Shown here: positions 52,899 to 63,880 of the stretch, in pieces
How positions within the stretch are numbered: the first letter of the stretch is position 1
How the letters are laid out: each line of letters begins with the position of its first letter
Notes under the pieces: model-generated
Seen by the model: the letters and a program-made list of their open reading frames with translations, nothing else
Database searches by the model: none
What the model was told of the DNA's origin: nothing
Origin: Larimichthys crocea
Taxonomy: Eukaryota; Chordata; Actinopteri; Sciaenidae
Direction: 5' to 3'
NCBI RefSeq assembly: GCF_000972845.2
Contig: NC_040013.1
Coordinates: 4,206,642-4,270,641, forward strand
DNA: 64,000 nt
Translations under genes and position numbers: made by a program

Positions 52899-54514
52899 GC
52901 ACAAACTTGTGCACTTCATGGTTATGCATCTAGCATCCAACATCGCCAACAGGGTCATTAATCAACATCACACAAAGCATGATGAGAGAAACCGTGCTCA
53001 CCTTGGTAACATATTTGGATGACTGGGAAGAGAATCTACACATGAAGGGCAGCGTTACTTTTATTTCTATTTCAGGTTGAGCACATTTGACTGCGGCGTG
53101 GCTGGGAATCAATTCCTGCAGTGAGGAAAGGCTTTTAGTCCTCAAAGGGGGGTCTCGTGGATGATTCTGGCAGTTACAGTGCACAGCTGTAGAGATCATT
53201 AAGGCGTGCTCACAGCTTTTATTTTCTCTGCTGATAAAGCTAAGAAGCTTGGTTTTGATTATTTACTTTTCATCTCGTCTTTCTGGATGAGATTATCCAC
53301 ATTAATGACTCTGTGTAGAAATTAATCCAGGCAGAGAGATGGCAGGTTATCAATTACACACTCTGAAGTGGCTTTCCACTACTATCTGTGGCAGTAGTAG
53401 TGGTTACACTACTTCTGGTAGTGGTAACTATAGTGCTGTGTTCAAAGACAGAACATCACCATCATGTCTCAGCTGAGAAAGCAGAAATATCTGGGCCAGA
53501 AGGAAAAAAAAAACCTAATCCTGTGAATGTTTGTGCTGCAGCTGAACAAAGTCTTTTGGGGGAAAATAAAGTTTAGAATGATGCAAAACAGCCGGTAGAG
53601 GAGAGAAAATAGTTGTTCATCCTTTCATTTCTCTGCCTTTGACTTTAGTGTGAAGCCTACTTCTGCAAAAGAGGGCTGCTTCTTGTCAGACAAGTGCCCC
53701 CTGCTGGTAAAAATCCTAAACATAGACATTTTAGTGCTACCAATTTTTTTATAGACCCCAGATGATTTTCAGATATTTTCCATGTTGTAATACTCCAAGG
53801 CTACGAAAATGGAGCAAGGAGAGAAGGCACGCGGAATACAAATGTGTCTGAGAAAACAGTGTGTCTAATTGTGGAATGAAGAAACCCAGACACATGTTTT
53901 AGTCCTCTTATGGGATCCTCTAAAAAAGATGTAGTCATTGAAGGATGGGGTCCAAGCTCATTCTGAAACTTTTAGGTGCAAATCCTGCTGAGGTGCAACA
54001 TTTGACTTTCTATATTTACTTCTCAAAAAAAAGCTTCTAGGACACTGGATTCAACTCCAGAGGAGACATTAATCACCGAGGTCTTGATTAGTCCAGATGA
54101 AGAATGTGGGCCTGCCTGATGTTGTTTAAAAGGTGCAGAACATACAAAACACGGGCCAGAGTGCAAAAGATTTACACAGCTACACATTTTCACCCCCCTT
54201 GATGTGCACTATTAATATGCAAGCATATTATAGGTCGTTCACAGTGCAGTGCAGAACAGCTGATTGCTGGCTGAATTTGAATAAATAGCGAGAGAGGGAA
54301 TAAAAACTTAGATATCTTTATACACTCTTTTTACAGTAGCAGTACAACAGTGCTGTCCTAGTTATTACCATCTATATGTTCTATCATCTGTAGTAAATGA
54401 ACAGGAAGAGCAGCAGTCTGTGACCGAGCCCCCCTCATTCCAACTTGTGATCTAGCAGAGAAACGTGATTTATCGCCATAATTAGACAAATATATACATT
54501 GAAGAGACACTCAC

Positions 54515-54541
54515 CTTCTTCCGGGGCTGCCATTTCATCAT
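54515..54541 (-). CDS. ttc28: Candidate alternative first coding exon of ttc28 (nine codons)
   Basis: Seen: on the minus strand, 54541 to 54515 reads ATG ATG followed by seven codons, encoding MMKWQPRKK, and stops at a consensus donor (AAG|GTGAGTG). The reading frame ends in phase 0, exactly what the acceptor at 7994 needs; the joined product runs KWQPRKK into AYFRQGVAL. An in-frame TAA lies 11 codons upstream with no ATG between, so these Mets are the first in that frame; A at -3 gives an acceptable Kozak context. The exon lies just downstream of a CpG-rich promoter-like block. Inferred: it is an internal-promoter first exon producing a TTC28 that lacks the N-terminus and begins in the first TPR block. 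The new tail ends in a Lys/Trp/Pro-rich stretch, much like the canonical junction. Alternatively, the site is a chance donor. One chance frame in three would match phase, so transcript evidence decides. Confidence 0.6.
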
Positions 54542-54820
54542 ATTTGTAAACCAAAATGGAACAGCATTAAGATATTATATGAGAATGGAATGTAGATTCA
54601 AAGAAATCCAGAGCGCAAGTCATGCTGCCTCTCGACTTCCCTCAATTTTGCAGCAGATTTTCTCCAAGAAGCGATGCATGATGATGTGCGAGTCTCAGCT
54701 TTGCGGCAATTTTGTGGGGAGACAGCACAGTCAACACAAATCATACACCGGTTAAATCCACAGTCGAGCTCGGAGAAATAAATTAGAGACACATGTTTTC
54801 GACTGACAATGTTTGAGGGG
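54542..54820 (-). other. ttc28: Presumed 5' untranslated leader of the alternative ttc28 first exon
   Basis: This segment joins the candidate start codons at 54541 to the CpG-rich block above it, with no obvious minus-strand acceptor between, so it would be leader if the promoter is real. It holds minus-strand upstream ATGs. One, at about 54794, is followed at once by two codons and a stop. A later one opens a frame of about 48 codons ending at 54598, before the main ATG. A C-run (G-run on the plus strand) of nine bases sits near 54820. The transcription start cannot be placed from sequence alone. Confidence 0.35.
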
Positions 54821-55540
54821 GGGGGAAAGGTTCCTGTGCGTAAATCCTTAAAAGTATCAGCCCGTTATGGACCCACTCCCTCCTCAATCGGCACGCAGGA
54901 TCGGCGCCCCCAGGACCAATCCGGACTGTGTGTGAGGAAAAAAATGTATTCTTAAACTTTTTCGAAAAGAAGTCGTCCCTGTAAGTAGACTACAGCCTCG
55001 GTCCAGCGCTCTTCGATCCAGAGCAAACGATCGGACGACGAAATGTGTGCCCAAACGCAGAAATATTCATCACAGTGGTCAAATCCCGTTTTCCAGCAAC
55101 CGAAACACACTTTTGGAAGTATTAGTGGAGAAACAGTCAAACATAGCCCGGCGGAGACAGCGCGACAAGCAGGGAGATTACTTTCAGGAGGAGGAGGAGG
55201 AGGAGGAGAAGGAGGAGGAGGTGGAGAAGGAGGGGGTACAAGCAGAAAAAAAAATCCCTGGAATTTGTGTGAGGAGCTGGAAGGATATCCTGATTCCTGC
55301 AACAGCAACAAACTGGACTACAGCTCTCAGATGACTTCCTTCACTGCGCTCCTGCAGCCGTGCAGTTAACTGACTTGGGAGCAGTGGAGCTGAGCAGGCG
55401 AGAAGGTAGCAGGGTCATAGCGCCGCCGGCCGCAGATTTGCCAAAAAAAAAAAAAGGTGCGCTTTTACATTTTACGCACCGAGCTGACGCCGGCGTCCAG
55501 ACAGGAAGCAGGCTGTGGTTTCGGTGTGGTGTTCAAGGAC
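54821..55540 (-). promoter_or_regulatory. CpG-rich promoter-like block upstream of the alternative ttc28 exon
   Basis: CpG dinucleotides are visibly denser here than in the flanking tens of kilobases, for example around 54890-54925, 55000-55040, 55146-55170, 55420-55435 and 55480-55500. A CCAAT motif lies at 54916-54920, and a GGA-repeat tract at 55189-55239 adds a GA-rich element common in housekeeping-type promoters. No convincing TATA box is seen. The block ends roughly 300 bp before the candidate first coding exon and its donor, the arrangement expected of a CpG-island promoter firing on the minus strand. Open frames crossing it on both strands, including a poly-Gly frame on the plus strand, follow from its composition and are not called as genes. 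Confidence 0.5.
55189..55239 (+). repeat. GGA/GAA trinucleotide tract in the CpG-rich block
   Basis: An almost pure purine tract of GGA units with a few GAA and one GTG, ending in GGAGGGGG. Such polypurine tracts can form triplex DNA or G-quadruplexes. The G-rich strand is the template strand for the proposed minus-strand transcript. Confidence 0.85.
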
Positions 55541-58500
55541 ACTTTTCCAGGTGTTAGCCACGTGCCATCCTCATGTGCCAGTCCAACATGATGAACAGGA
55601 GACTGACCTTTAGGTTTGGTGCTCTGCGGTTCTCGCGTAAAAACCGAAATTTAGTTACAAAGTGAAACTTGTCAGCAGGATACAGTTGTATTTTCACCAG
55701 ACTGTAATGCAACGTGAAGCAGGACCTATAATAAACATGCTGTAGTTCAGATTTAGTCAACAGAATGTTTAAACATCAGCCATTAAACCTGACTTTGACA
55801 TGTTTCTTTTATTTCCTAAAATCTCTCACTAAAGATCCTTCCTGCAGTCTGTTCCATTACAACCTCACACATAAACCGAAGGTGATGAGGTGCATCAGGT
55901 TCTCACCAGGTCTACATGAACTCCAACACTCCACAAGCTCATCACAGTTTAAAGTGGTGTTAATGAGCTAAAGAGATTCAAATAACACTACACTCCACTG
56001 CTGCGGCTGACAGCACACAGGCTGCTGTCCTTATTTTAGTAGGGGCAGTAAATTGAATTCTTGCATAAGAGGCATGATAAACAAAGGATGTGGAGCGGTG
56101 GACGCTGGAGACAACTAAAGCCCTGTTTATGTACACTTTCCCTGTTTCCTCCTTCTGAGAGCAGCTGTCACATGCAGTCTCCTGTGCAATATTTTACTGC
56201 ACACGCCCATCAGATGCATAACATCTCCAAGGGGTTGCGTTTGGCCCCTGAGTGAGATAATATGTGCAGCTTTTCCATTCTTTAAAAAAAATGAGTTTTT
56301 ATCATTAATTGTGGAAGTGGGCTGAATAAAATTCAAAGCAGAGGACTCGGTTATTCTGGTAAGAAACCTCACCACAATCGCTGCCACAGTCACAAAACGA
56401 GAGCAGTTTTAAAGCAGAACAGCTATCAACAGTCAAAATAGATCAACTGGTGCTGAACCCAGCTACTGCAGCATGAAACCAGAATATTCATCACCGGGTA
56501 TGTGACAGAATTAATACAGTAACTACATTATTGTATATTCATGAGGAGTTTTCTCAGAGTAAAAGAAAAGAGAAAAGAGAAGGTCGATACTGAAGTGAGG
56601 TGAAATCAGTTTAAACCACAAGCTCTTGATTTAAATCGGTTTAAGGTAATGGACTCTATGGAGCTGTGAGTTGGTCAATAAGCCGGTGTCTGTTTAGGGG
56701 TCAGCGGGGTCTGAGGTGCACCTTGGGGTCACTCAGATAACAAAAGACAAGTAGGAGGAGGGGGGAGAAGCAAACATATGGCCTCATGGACAAACTCCTG
56801 CTGTGCGCAGAGAGTCTATGAGACACTCGGTAATCCACATGGATGAACATGGACAAAATGCTTGACACGACCTCTGCAGCCACAGCTGGCACCCAAACAG
56901 ACGGACACTGTGGTCAAGCATTGTGATCAAAGCCCACATGTATACTCGGAGAAGAGAGAGGTTGTGTGTTTGTTACAGTATATATCTGTCTGACTCACTC
57001 GATAATAGATTACTTTTAATCCTTGGTCCAGCTGACTTCTGTCTGGCTCTGTGCTCCAGAGAAGCAGCACTAAGATACTATTTACATTTCTGTTCTCTTT
57101 CAACCGCACACTCACACATTTGAAGTCCCACCATCTAAAAGCAGGTTTACACAAGAGATGGTTTCATAAAAGACGTGTTTCATGATCAATCAAAGGCCAC
57201 TTCAGTGTTCACTGTTCTGCAACAGCCTGTTCGTAGTGAAGCCTGTCATCTGGCATCTCCATACAGAAGCAGGCTCCCTGTGCGTGCCTCTGCTTTCCCA
57301 ATCAGAGCCGCACAGGAAATCAGACTCCAGCCTTCAGAGGGAAACAAAAACCCCCTCTTTCATTTTCCACAACTTGGAGCCATTTAAAAGTTTGTGCTTC
57401 CTTTTCTTGTTCGTGCCAATCATGCCCTCAAAAATGTCTCCACCGTACAGCGTGTTGTGATCGGGGGCGTTTCATAAAGATAAGTTAGATCGGCCTCTAG
57501 ATGAAAGTTTTGCCCTTAAACAAATATGAATTAGACACATGTACGAAAATAAACACTGACTCATGTTAAACGTAGTTCATCATGAGAGCTGTTTCCAGTG
57601 TCACAGTCAGCGTTACTCATTGTTATTTACAACTGACACAAAGAGGAAAACGTGGCTTATTCTGTGGCTTGCTAATAATACTCTTGATTGAGCAATGAGA
57701 AGGGAAATGGTTTTTAGAGCTGGTGTAGCTCGTTAGGAATTATTTCTTGCTCACTCACAAACAGAGGTAAAAACCTCTGTTTAAACCTCCCCTTTAAACA
57801 CACAGCAAATCAGTTAAGATTGTCAAGATAGGCAGGTCCGTGGAACCAGGAGAGTTTAAAGTGGAAACAGACAACTTCCTGAAGAACCTTCTGACGCACA
57901 TCTGCTGTGACATTTTGCAAAACAGCTTGGCGACACAGCAATACAACACACCAATGTAAGCGTTAAAGCCAACTGGACAACGAGGTCACGCAGGTGAGAT
58001 TAAAGTCACTGCAATAGATAATTAATATGCATACTCACCACCAACTGGACAGGGGGGTCCACTACAAGTGGTATACATGTGGTTATTTACAGTGTTGCAT
58101 GTGAATTATTTAACGTCCTGAGTGTTAATCTGTCAAAATGATGGACGGCCTTCATATTTTACCGTCACTGTTAAAATATGACGTAAAATATTCAGTTAAC
58201 GCGACCTCTGGTCTATAAAAAAGTCTCATAAATCGAGCTTTTTTTCCCCCGACAGACAGAATTGCACATCGAAAGCGAGGCTTAAAAAAGTGGAAGGTGT
58301 TATTATTCTATCGCCATTTCACTCCAATCAGATTTACAATAACGCTAAAGCAAGAAAGCTGCCAATTTCCACCTTACCGTCAAACTAAAATCTGTCTTCA
58401 TGAGGCCTTTAGTACACAGCTGAACATTTGACTGCATGTATCAGTCAGCCTTATTAGTCCACATGATGTAAAAAGTGCATCATTGGAAGAAATGAAAACT

Positions 58501-59098
58501 GTCAGGTTTAAAAAAATAAAATAAAAATCCCTCCAAAATGCTCTCCTGAGTGTCAGAGGGTAATTTATTTTCACAGGCTCTTAAGTCATGACACCAGAGT
58601 GTCTCTGTCCCCCGCCTGAATAAACAGCAGCCTTTTAATTACAAGGGCTGGAATTTCAAGGCAATAAATTCCACGATGAGAGGAACAGAGATATGTAACC
58701 TAATGTCACATGAACTGTATGTACAAAGCCATATCCAAGCGGGACACACAAAAAAATCATCACCGAAATGCAAAATTCATCACGGCAAAGGGCCTTGAAA
58801 ACTAATTTATTACATTTCCAGCACGGAAATTTATAACATAAGAATATAATTTACAGTGGTTGACAGATGGCTTCTCCACTAAGACATGGCAGATGGATGA
58901 ATCTGTTTTGAAATGCTTAACAACATTATAATAATAAAAGTGTTAAACAGCAGTGACACCCACCCACTCTGTTGTGCCGTACATCACTGAAAACAAATAA
59001 CCCTCATTCATTCACCTCTTTTACAGTTCTCCATTCTTAGATGATGTTGTGTCAGAATTTAGCCTGCTGTGGACTATGTGACACTGGCGTGCACAAAG

Positions 59099-59100
<2 letters not shown>

Positions 59101-59143
<43 letters not shown>

Positions 59144-59154
59144 TGTGTGTGTGT
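59101..59154 (+). repeat. (GT)n microsatellite
   Basis: GT repeats with one GC at 59105-59106 and a GAGT interruption near 59141; about 54 bases in all. It faces a (CA)n array 140 bp away. Confidence 0.97.
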
Positions 59155-59293
59155 AAGTACATGAATGCGTGTGTCTTACTTGGAGCTTGGTGTTGATTAA
59201 GTGTCTGGAGCCTGAGGGGGGATAATGAGAGGCTCTAATTAATGAGCCCATGCATATCTCAGAGTCACAGGGTCCTATCTGCAGAGAACAACT

Positions 59294-59294
<1 letters not shown>

Positions 59295-59335
<41 letters not shown>
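59295..59335 (+). repeat. (CA)n microsatellite
   Basis: About 20 uninterrupted CA units, in inverted orientation to the (GT)n array at 59101-59154. Confidence 0.97.
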
Positions 59336-59337
<2 letters not shown>

Positions 59338-62051
59338 CAGTGCACCGTGGGGATTTTTCCCCACACTGCACAGCATTTTCTCTGGGGAAGCCCAGCTGGG
59401 AGTGTGTCACTCTGGCTGCAGTGCCTGATAAGTGTCCTCTAATAGGGATGGATGGGGGTTATGGAGCCTTGCTATGAGAAGGTCACACGCACTGACCACC
59501 CAACGTGCCCCGAGCAAAGGCTGATGTTACGGCCCCTGAAAAGCATTCCAAATCTTATTTGTTTGCTGGGTCCTGTTTGCAGAGCGGTTCATCTCCAGAG
59601 TAGACTCAGATTGAAGGAAAAACACTCACTCACTCACAGCAGGATGAAGCAGTCAGGTCAGCGTTCAGCTGGAGGCAACCGCTACTCACGATGCAGTTTA
59701 ATAAACAGTTCAGAGAGTGTGATGATTTGGTTTTTCTAGAGTGCAAAGAACACTCCAATGGGCTCAATTCAGCGCCTGCCGGTCAGCAGGTTGCACGCTC
59801 AGTGATGCGCGCTGCAGGCAGATCATCTCATTTCGATGTCACATCACACTCGACAACATTGAGGCCATATAAAAGCGCCAGTTCACGTGAAGTCAGGCTG
59901 CAGTGCTGGGTGCAGGCGGAACAGGGGGCAAAACATTTGCTGAGCAATGTAGAAGGCCTTGGTGAAATCCCGATGGTCGCTCGCAAATACTTGTTTATTT
60001 TTTGCTGCGGTAGCGATTTCTACAAGTTGAAATAGGAGATGCCTGTTAAAGTGTTGGAATGTGTATCAAAGGAAGCACATGGTTGTATGCAGCCTCCCCA
60101 GGCCCAAAAAAGAAGAAGATAGCAGCACACTGGCAGGAAAAGAGGAGAAAGAGGACCATGTCAGAGAGTGTAAACATCAGAACATGGAAGTAAACAGCAT
60201 AGTTGTATAACTAGATCAACAGCAAAGCTTAAACCTCTTTACATGTTTTTTTTACATGCTACCCTTTGTCAATTATCGGCATCATGTGCTTATTTTGCTT
60301 GGTTTTGACAGGTTTTATACATTTTACGTCCAATCTGTCTTCTCTTTTCGTCAGTAAGCATAATGTTTTTACAAGCACCTAAACAGATTTGACTGGCATT
60401 TGGTGGAAAGTTAAACCAGAGGATGGGAACTACTGAGAGGCAAACATTTCGTCATAAACAGACGCTCGATATTTAGAATTTCCAAATGTCAGTTTTTACC
60501 AGATTTGGTATGTAACATATCTGAAAAAAGCCTAGCAATGAGTAAGACATACAAACAAGGTATTAATAGAACAAGCCAAATATAAATAACTGTATTAAAG
60601 CAACATTACACAAGAACTGGCATCCCTACTCTGTCTCACCAGCAACTAAAAGCAAGATTACCCTGTCTGTCTCTTTCTTGATCACTTTTTCTTTTTGTCT
60701 TCTTCGATTCCTCTGTTGACATCCTTTTTTTCGGTTTCAGCGCCTCCTATGATGTCTGTGATAAGCCAAGACCAAGCGGCACGCTCCTTGGCTGTGCCAA
60801 AATCTGCAGTTCCTTGATTGTCCACTTGAGGCTGGCTGCAGAACATGTCGTTCCAACTTCACAGCAGATATAACGATGTTTACAGCCTGGTAATTAGCTC
60901 TCTATAGCTAATTTCCCTATTTTGACAACTCTACTGAATTGTACTGTCATTTATTTTAACTCACTCATTCAAATCACATGCATATATACATATTATGCAT
61001 AATTAACAGCAAGGCCGCTTTGATTGACAGTTAGGTCACAGATGGCTTGTTTGTGTCATTCAGCCAGTCTCAGTTCGGTACGCACATCTTTGCAGATTTT
61101 TAGTTTAGCCAGGCTCTACAGAAACCTACAGGTGACGTCACGCATACACCATCCATTCTTTATACTGTCAGTGGCAAGGACCTATAGTCGGTGCTGTGTG
61201 AGGTATTACATACTTCTCACAGGAGATCAAGTTACATAGTGCAAGAACAGGCGTCCAGGGCACAGAATGAGAGTAAAAGAAGTAAGTAAAGTAAAATAAT
61301 GTTGGATCTTTGCTCCTATAACCTCAACTGAGTGCTAATCACAAGACAAAACTGGCCTCATGGTCTCATGCGTGAATCACAGCTAATCTGCTTACAGATG
61401 AGGAACATCCATGCATACAGCACACAAGCATTTGTACTGAGGAGTGTAAATGTTTTCATTTTGTCCCGATGCATCCAAAAGCTCATCTTTAGTCCCAGAG
61501 AGAAAAACATAAACACCCTTATCTGCGCTCTGTAGTGTGCGATAATGAAAACGCTTTTGAAAGCTCTCTTTCTTTTGAGACGCTATACTGTTTAATCAAT
61601 GATTCTTCACACAGCGTGATAAAGACATATGATTATGATCTTTTTTATTCCAAGTCCCATCCTCTAATTTTCTCTTCTTTCTTTTTCTTCTCCCTATTAC
61701 ACTAATGAAGAAGGGCTTGTTTATCCCCCCGGAGTCGCTCAATAATCAGGAGATTTGTGTGAAGACATTATGCAAAGAAAAGGACCTCTGCTTTAGAGAT
61801 GTGTTTAATAATTCAGCGGGTCTTGGACATGGATGAAACAGGCTCCAGCATATTGTTTAAATCAGGCCGGCAGTTAAATAGGCGCTGGGGTTTGACGTCT
61901 GCGGCAGGATCAATAATAACAGCGTTGCCACATACTCCGACGCATGAGACAGAGATCCTGTGTGGTCCTCCTCAGTCTATGTACTAAACATAGAGACGGA
62001 GCAGGACAATGAATTCAAATGTGTTTGTGTCTATCTGCTTCCACGAACACA

Positions 62052-62275
62052 AATACACACACACACGCACACACGCACAGGAAAACACACAAAACCATGC
62101 TGCGGTCAGACCCACCCAATCTCGACTCCCTCATTTAGAAAACCCCAAAACCAAACTCATGCCTCTCTTTTTCAATTACCTTTCTTCCCACCATCGTCAC
62201 CACACCAAATCTATCTAAATTCTCCCACAGTCTCTCTCTCTTTTTCCCCCCCTTTCTCTCTCTCTCTCTCATATC
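62052..62275 (+). repeat. Low-complexity CA- and CT-rich region
   Basis: Begins with CA/CGCA repeats (62052-62090) and ends with CT-rich runs (62230-62270) separated by unique C-rich sequence. The 133-codon open frame crossing it on the plus strand is explained by this composition. Confidence 0.8.
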
Positions 62276-63690
62276 AAATGTATCCATGTGTTACCATCAC
62301 AAACACACGCACGCACATGCACCGCAATCTGGTAATCATAATAAGCACATTAAAGCATTAAAGCCACAATTTATGACTGATGATCTCTTGAGCAGACTAC
62401 AATTAATAGCAAATAAGTGAGCAGAAATTGAACTACTTCTGAGATCCTCTGTAGCTTCTCGTTCGGTTACTGCGGTTGTTAAAATGCGGATTTATAAGAA
62501 TTAAGTACGACTGAGCCGAAGCCAGAACCAGATACTGTGGCTTTTTCTTCATCAAAACATTTTTTTTTTCTCCTTCAATAATCAGGCGAATAATACCTTA
62601 ACACTCGAGGCTTATTATGCCAATGACAGCTCTTCCTCTTTCCTAATCTAACCCCATGAGAGCGCATCAAATGTGAATTAACCCTTCTGAAGTGGAGAGG
62701 AGAGAAGTGATGCACAAAAGGATTCGGTAATGACTCCGTCCCCTTTTGCAGAGTAAGAAAGGAAAGTGAACACAAAGTTGTGCTGGCGAGTACAGCACAT
62801 ACTGTATCCTTCTGCTCCATCGGGTACCTGTAGTTTTCTGGTCACTGTTGTGAAGGGATTAGGCCAGTCCACTCCTTAAATCAGTCTGACTTCAGATCAA
62901 AGGGGTTAAAGCAGGATTAGGATTAATCTGCCTCGGTAGAACAGGTGTTAATCCCTTAAATTAGCCATGTAGCACAGGCAGGCCTCTCTTTCATCTCAAC
63001 GCCTGACTCATGGGTTGGAATACAGAGAGCTCACTTACTGGTTGTTACCCCACCAGAATTAGCTGTCCTCCCTCACCCTGACCGCTCCGATAACAGGCCC
63101 TGCTCTAATGTATCAGCAGGATGACTTCATTTGCATGCAGCGGCTGTTTTGAGAGAGGCTGACTCAAACAGCTGTGCCTCCCTGCTTCCTTTGAAAAGAG
63201 AGTTACGCAAAGCATACTTTATGATCGATGATACTAACGGGTGGCTTTGTAAGATATCCTCGGGCAAGGTGCATCGAATGATTCACCTGAAATAAAAACA
63301 GGCCCGCGCTATTGATACACATCGTGTAGAGGCTCAGGAGCTGAGTAAGCAGAAGAAGGGAGTCGTAGGGGGGTTTGACTCCACTCCAAGGACAGCAACA
63401 CTCCAGTCCTTTCCCATCAAACTCTTCAGCACATGCTGCCTCTCACCCCCGCCAGCTTCCTCCCCTGCTGTCAAACCTCCTTGTCGTCGGTTTGACTTTT
63501 CTACTCCAATCATCTTCATCCCACTCAAGCTCAGCCTCCTGTCAGCAGAGGAGTCCGCAATGAAACTTGTGCAAGAGCGCAGGGACTTAACCTACAGCTG
63601 TGGTGACAAACCGACTCCAAGTCGACGCCAAAGCTATAGCGAGAGACTCACGACTGTCAGTTCACCTGTCTGCACACTAAAGACAGATAA

Positions 63691-63880
63691 TTAGCATTTG
63701 CTGGAGGGTGTGGTTGCAGCGGTGGTGGTGGTGAAGCTGCTTCCCACAGAGCTCCTGTCTGCTGCCACAGTCACCAGTTTGGCCAGTGGGTTTGCCCCAG
63801 TCCGAGCCTCCAGTCCCAGGCTAGACCTTGCCATCTGGCTGGCCTGGTAACAGCCGGCACCTCTCCCCTGCTGGCCGGCG
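63691..63880 (-). other. GC-rich open frame with acceptor-like start, possible unassigned exon
   Basis: On the minus strand a pyrimidine-rich stretch ending TGTCTTCAG precedes position 63880, as at a 3' splice site, and the open frame then runs about 62 codons to a TAA at 63691-63693. Its translation is rich in Ser, Thr, Ala and Gly, including a Thr/Ala run from the CCACCACC stretch, and matches no TTC28 region or other family I recognise. It could be a terminal exon of an unannotated transcript, an alternative ttc28 exon or chance. No upstream partner exon is identifiable, and support is weak. Confidence 0.15.

Larger units (their letters stand above)
7995..54514 (-). other. ttc28: Very large first intron of the alternative ttc28 transcript (also intronic to the canonical transcript)
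   Basis: About 46.5 kb separates the candidate alternative donor at 54515 from the acceptor at 7994. I scanned it for the canonical TPR exon that should precede AYFRQGVAL and did not recognise it. At 8-20 kb it holds mostly unique AT-rich DNA plus one dispersed repeat (11.8 kb) and (GT)n at 10.9 kb. At 20-30 kb there is a probable repeat at 20.69 kb, a purine-rich block at 23.4 kb, (CA)n arrays at 24.25 and 29.2 kb and a retroelement-like tail at 28.8 kb. At 30-54 kb there are retroelement-like pieces at 37.3 and 39.2 kb, a relative of the inverted-repeat element at 51.6 kb and a perfect hairpin at 52.73 kb. No RNA gene or convincing nested protein gene is seen. Confidence 0.7.

Noticed and set aside
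54966..54990. CTGTAAGTAG donor-like site on the plus strand inside the CpG block, suggesting a divergent transcript
   Set aside because: A single donor-like match with no upstream exon or downstream acceptor that can be paired.
55043..55369. Plus-strand 108-codon frame with a poly-Gly run across the CpG-rich block
   Set aside because: The Gly run is the GGA trinucleotide tract read in one frame. The frame is open because of local composition, and no plus-strand gene structure supports it.
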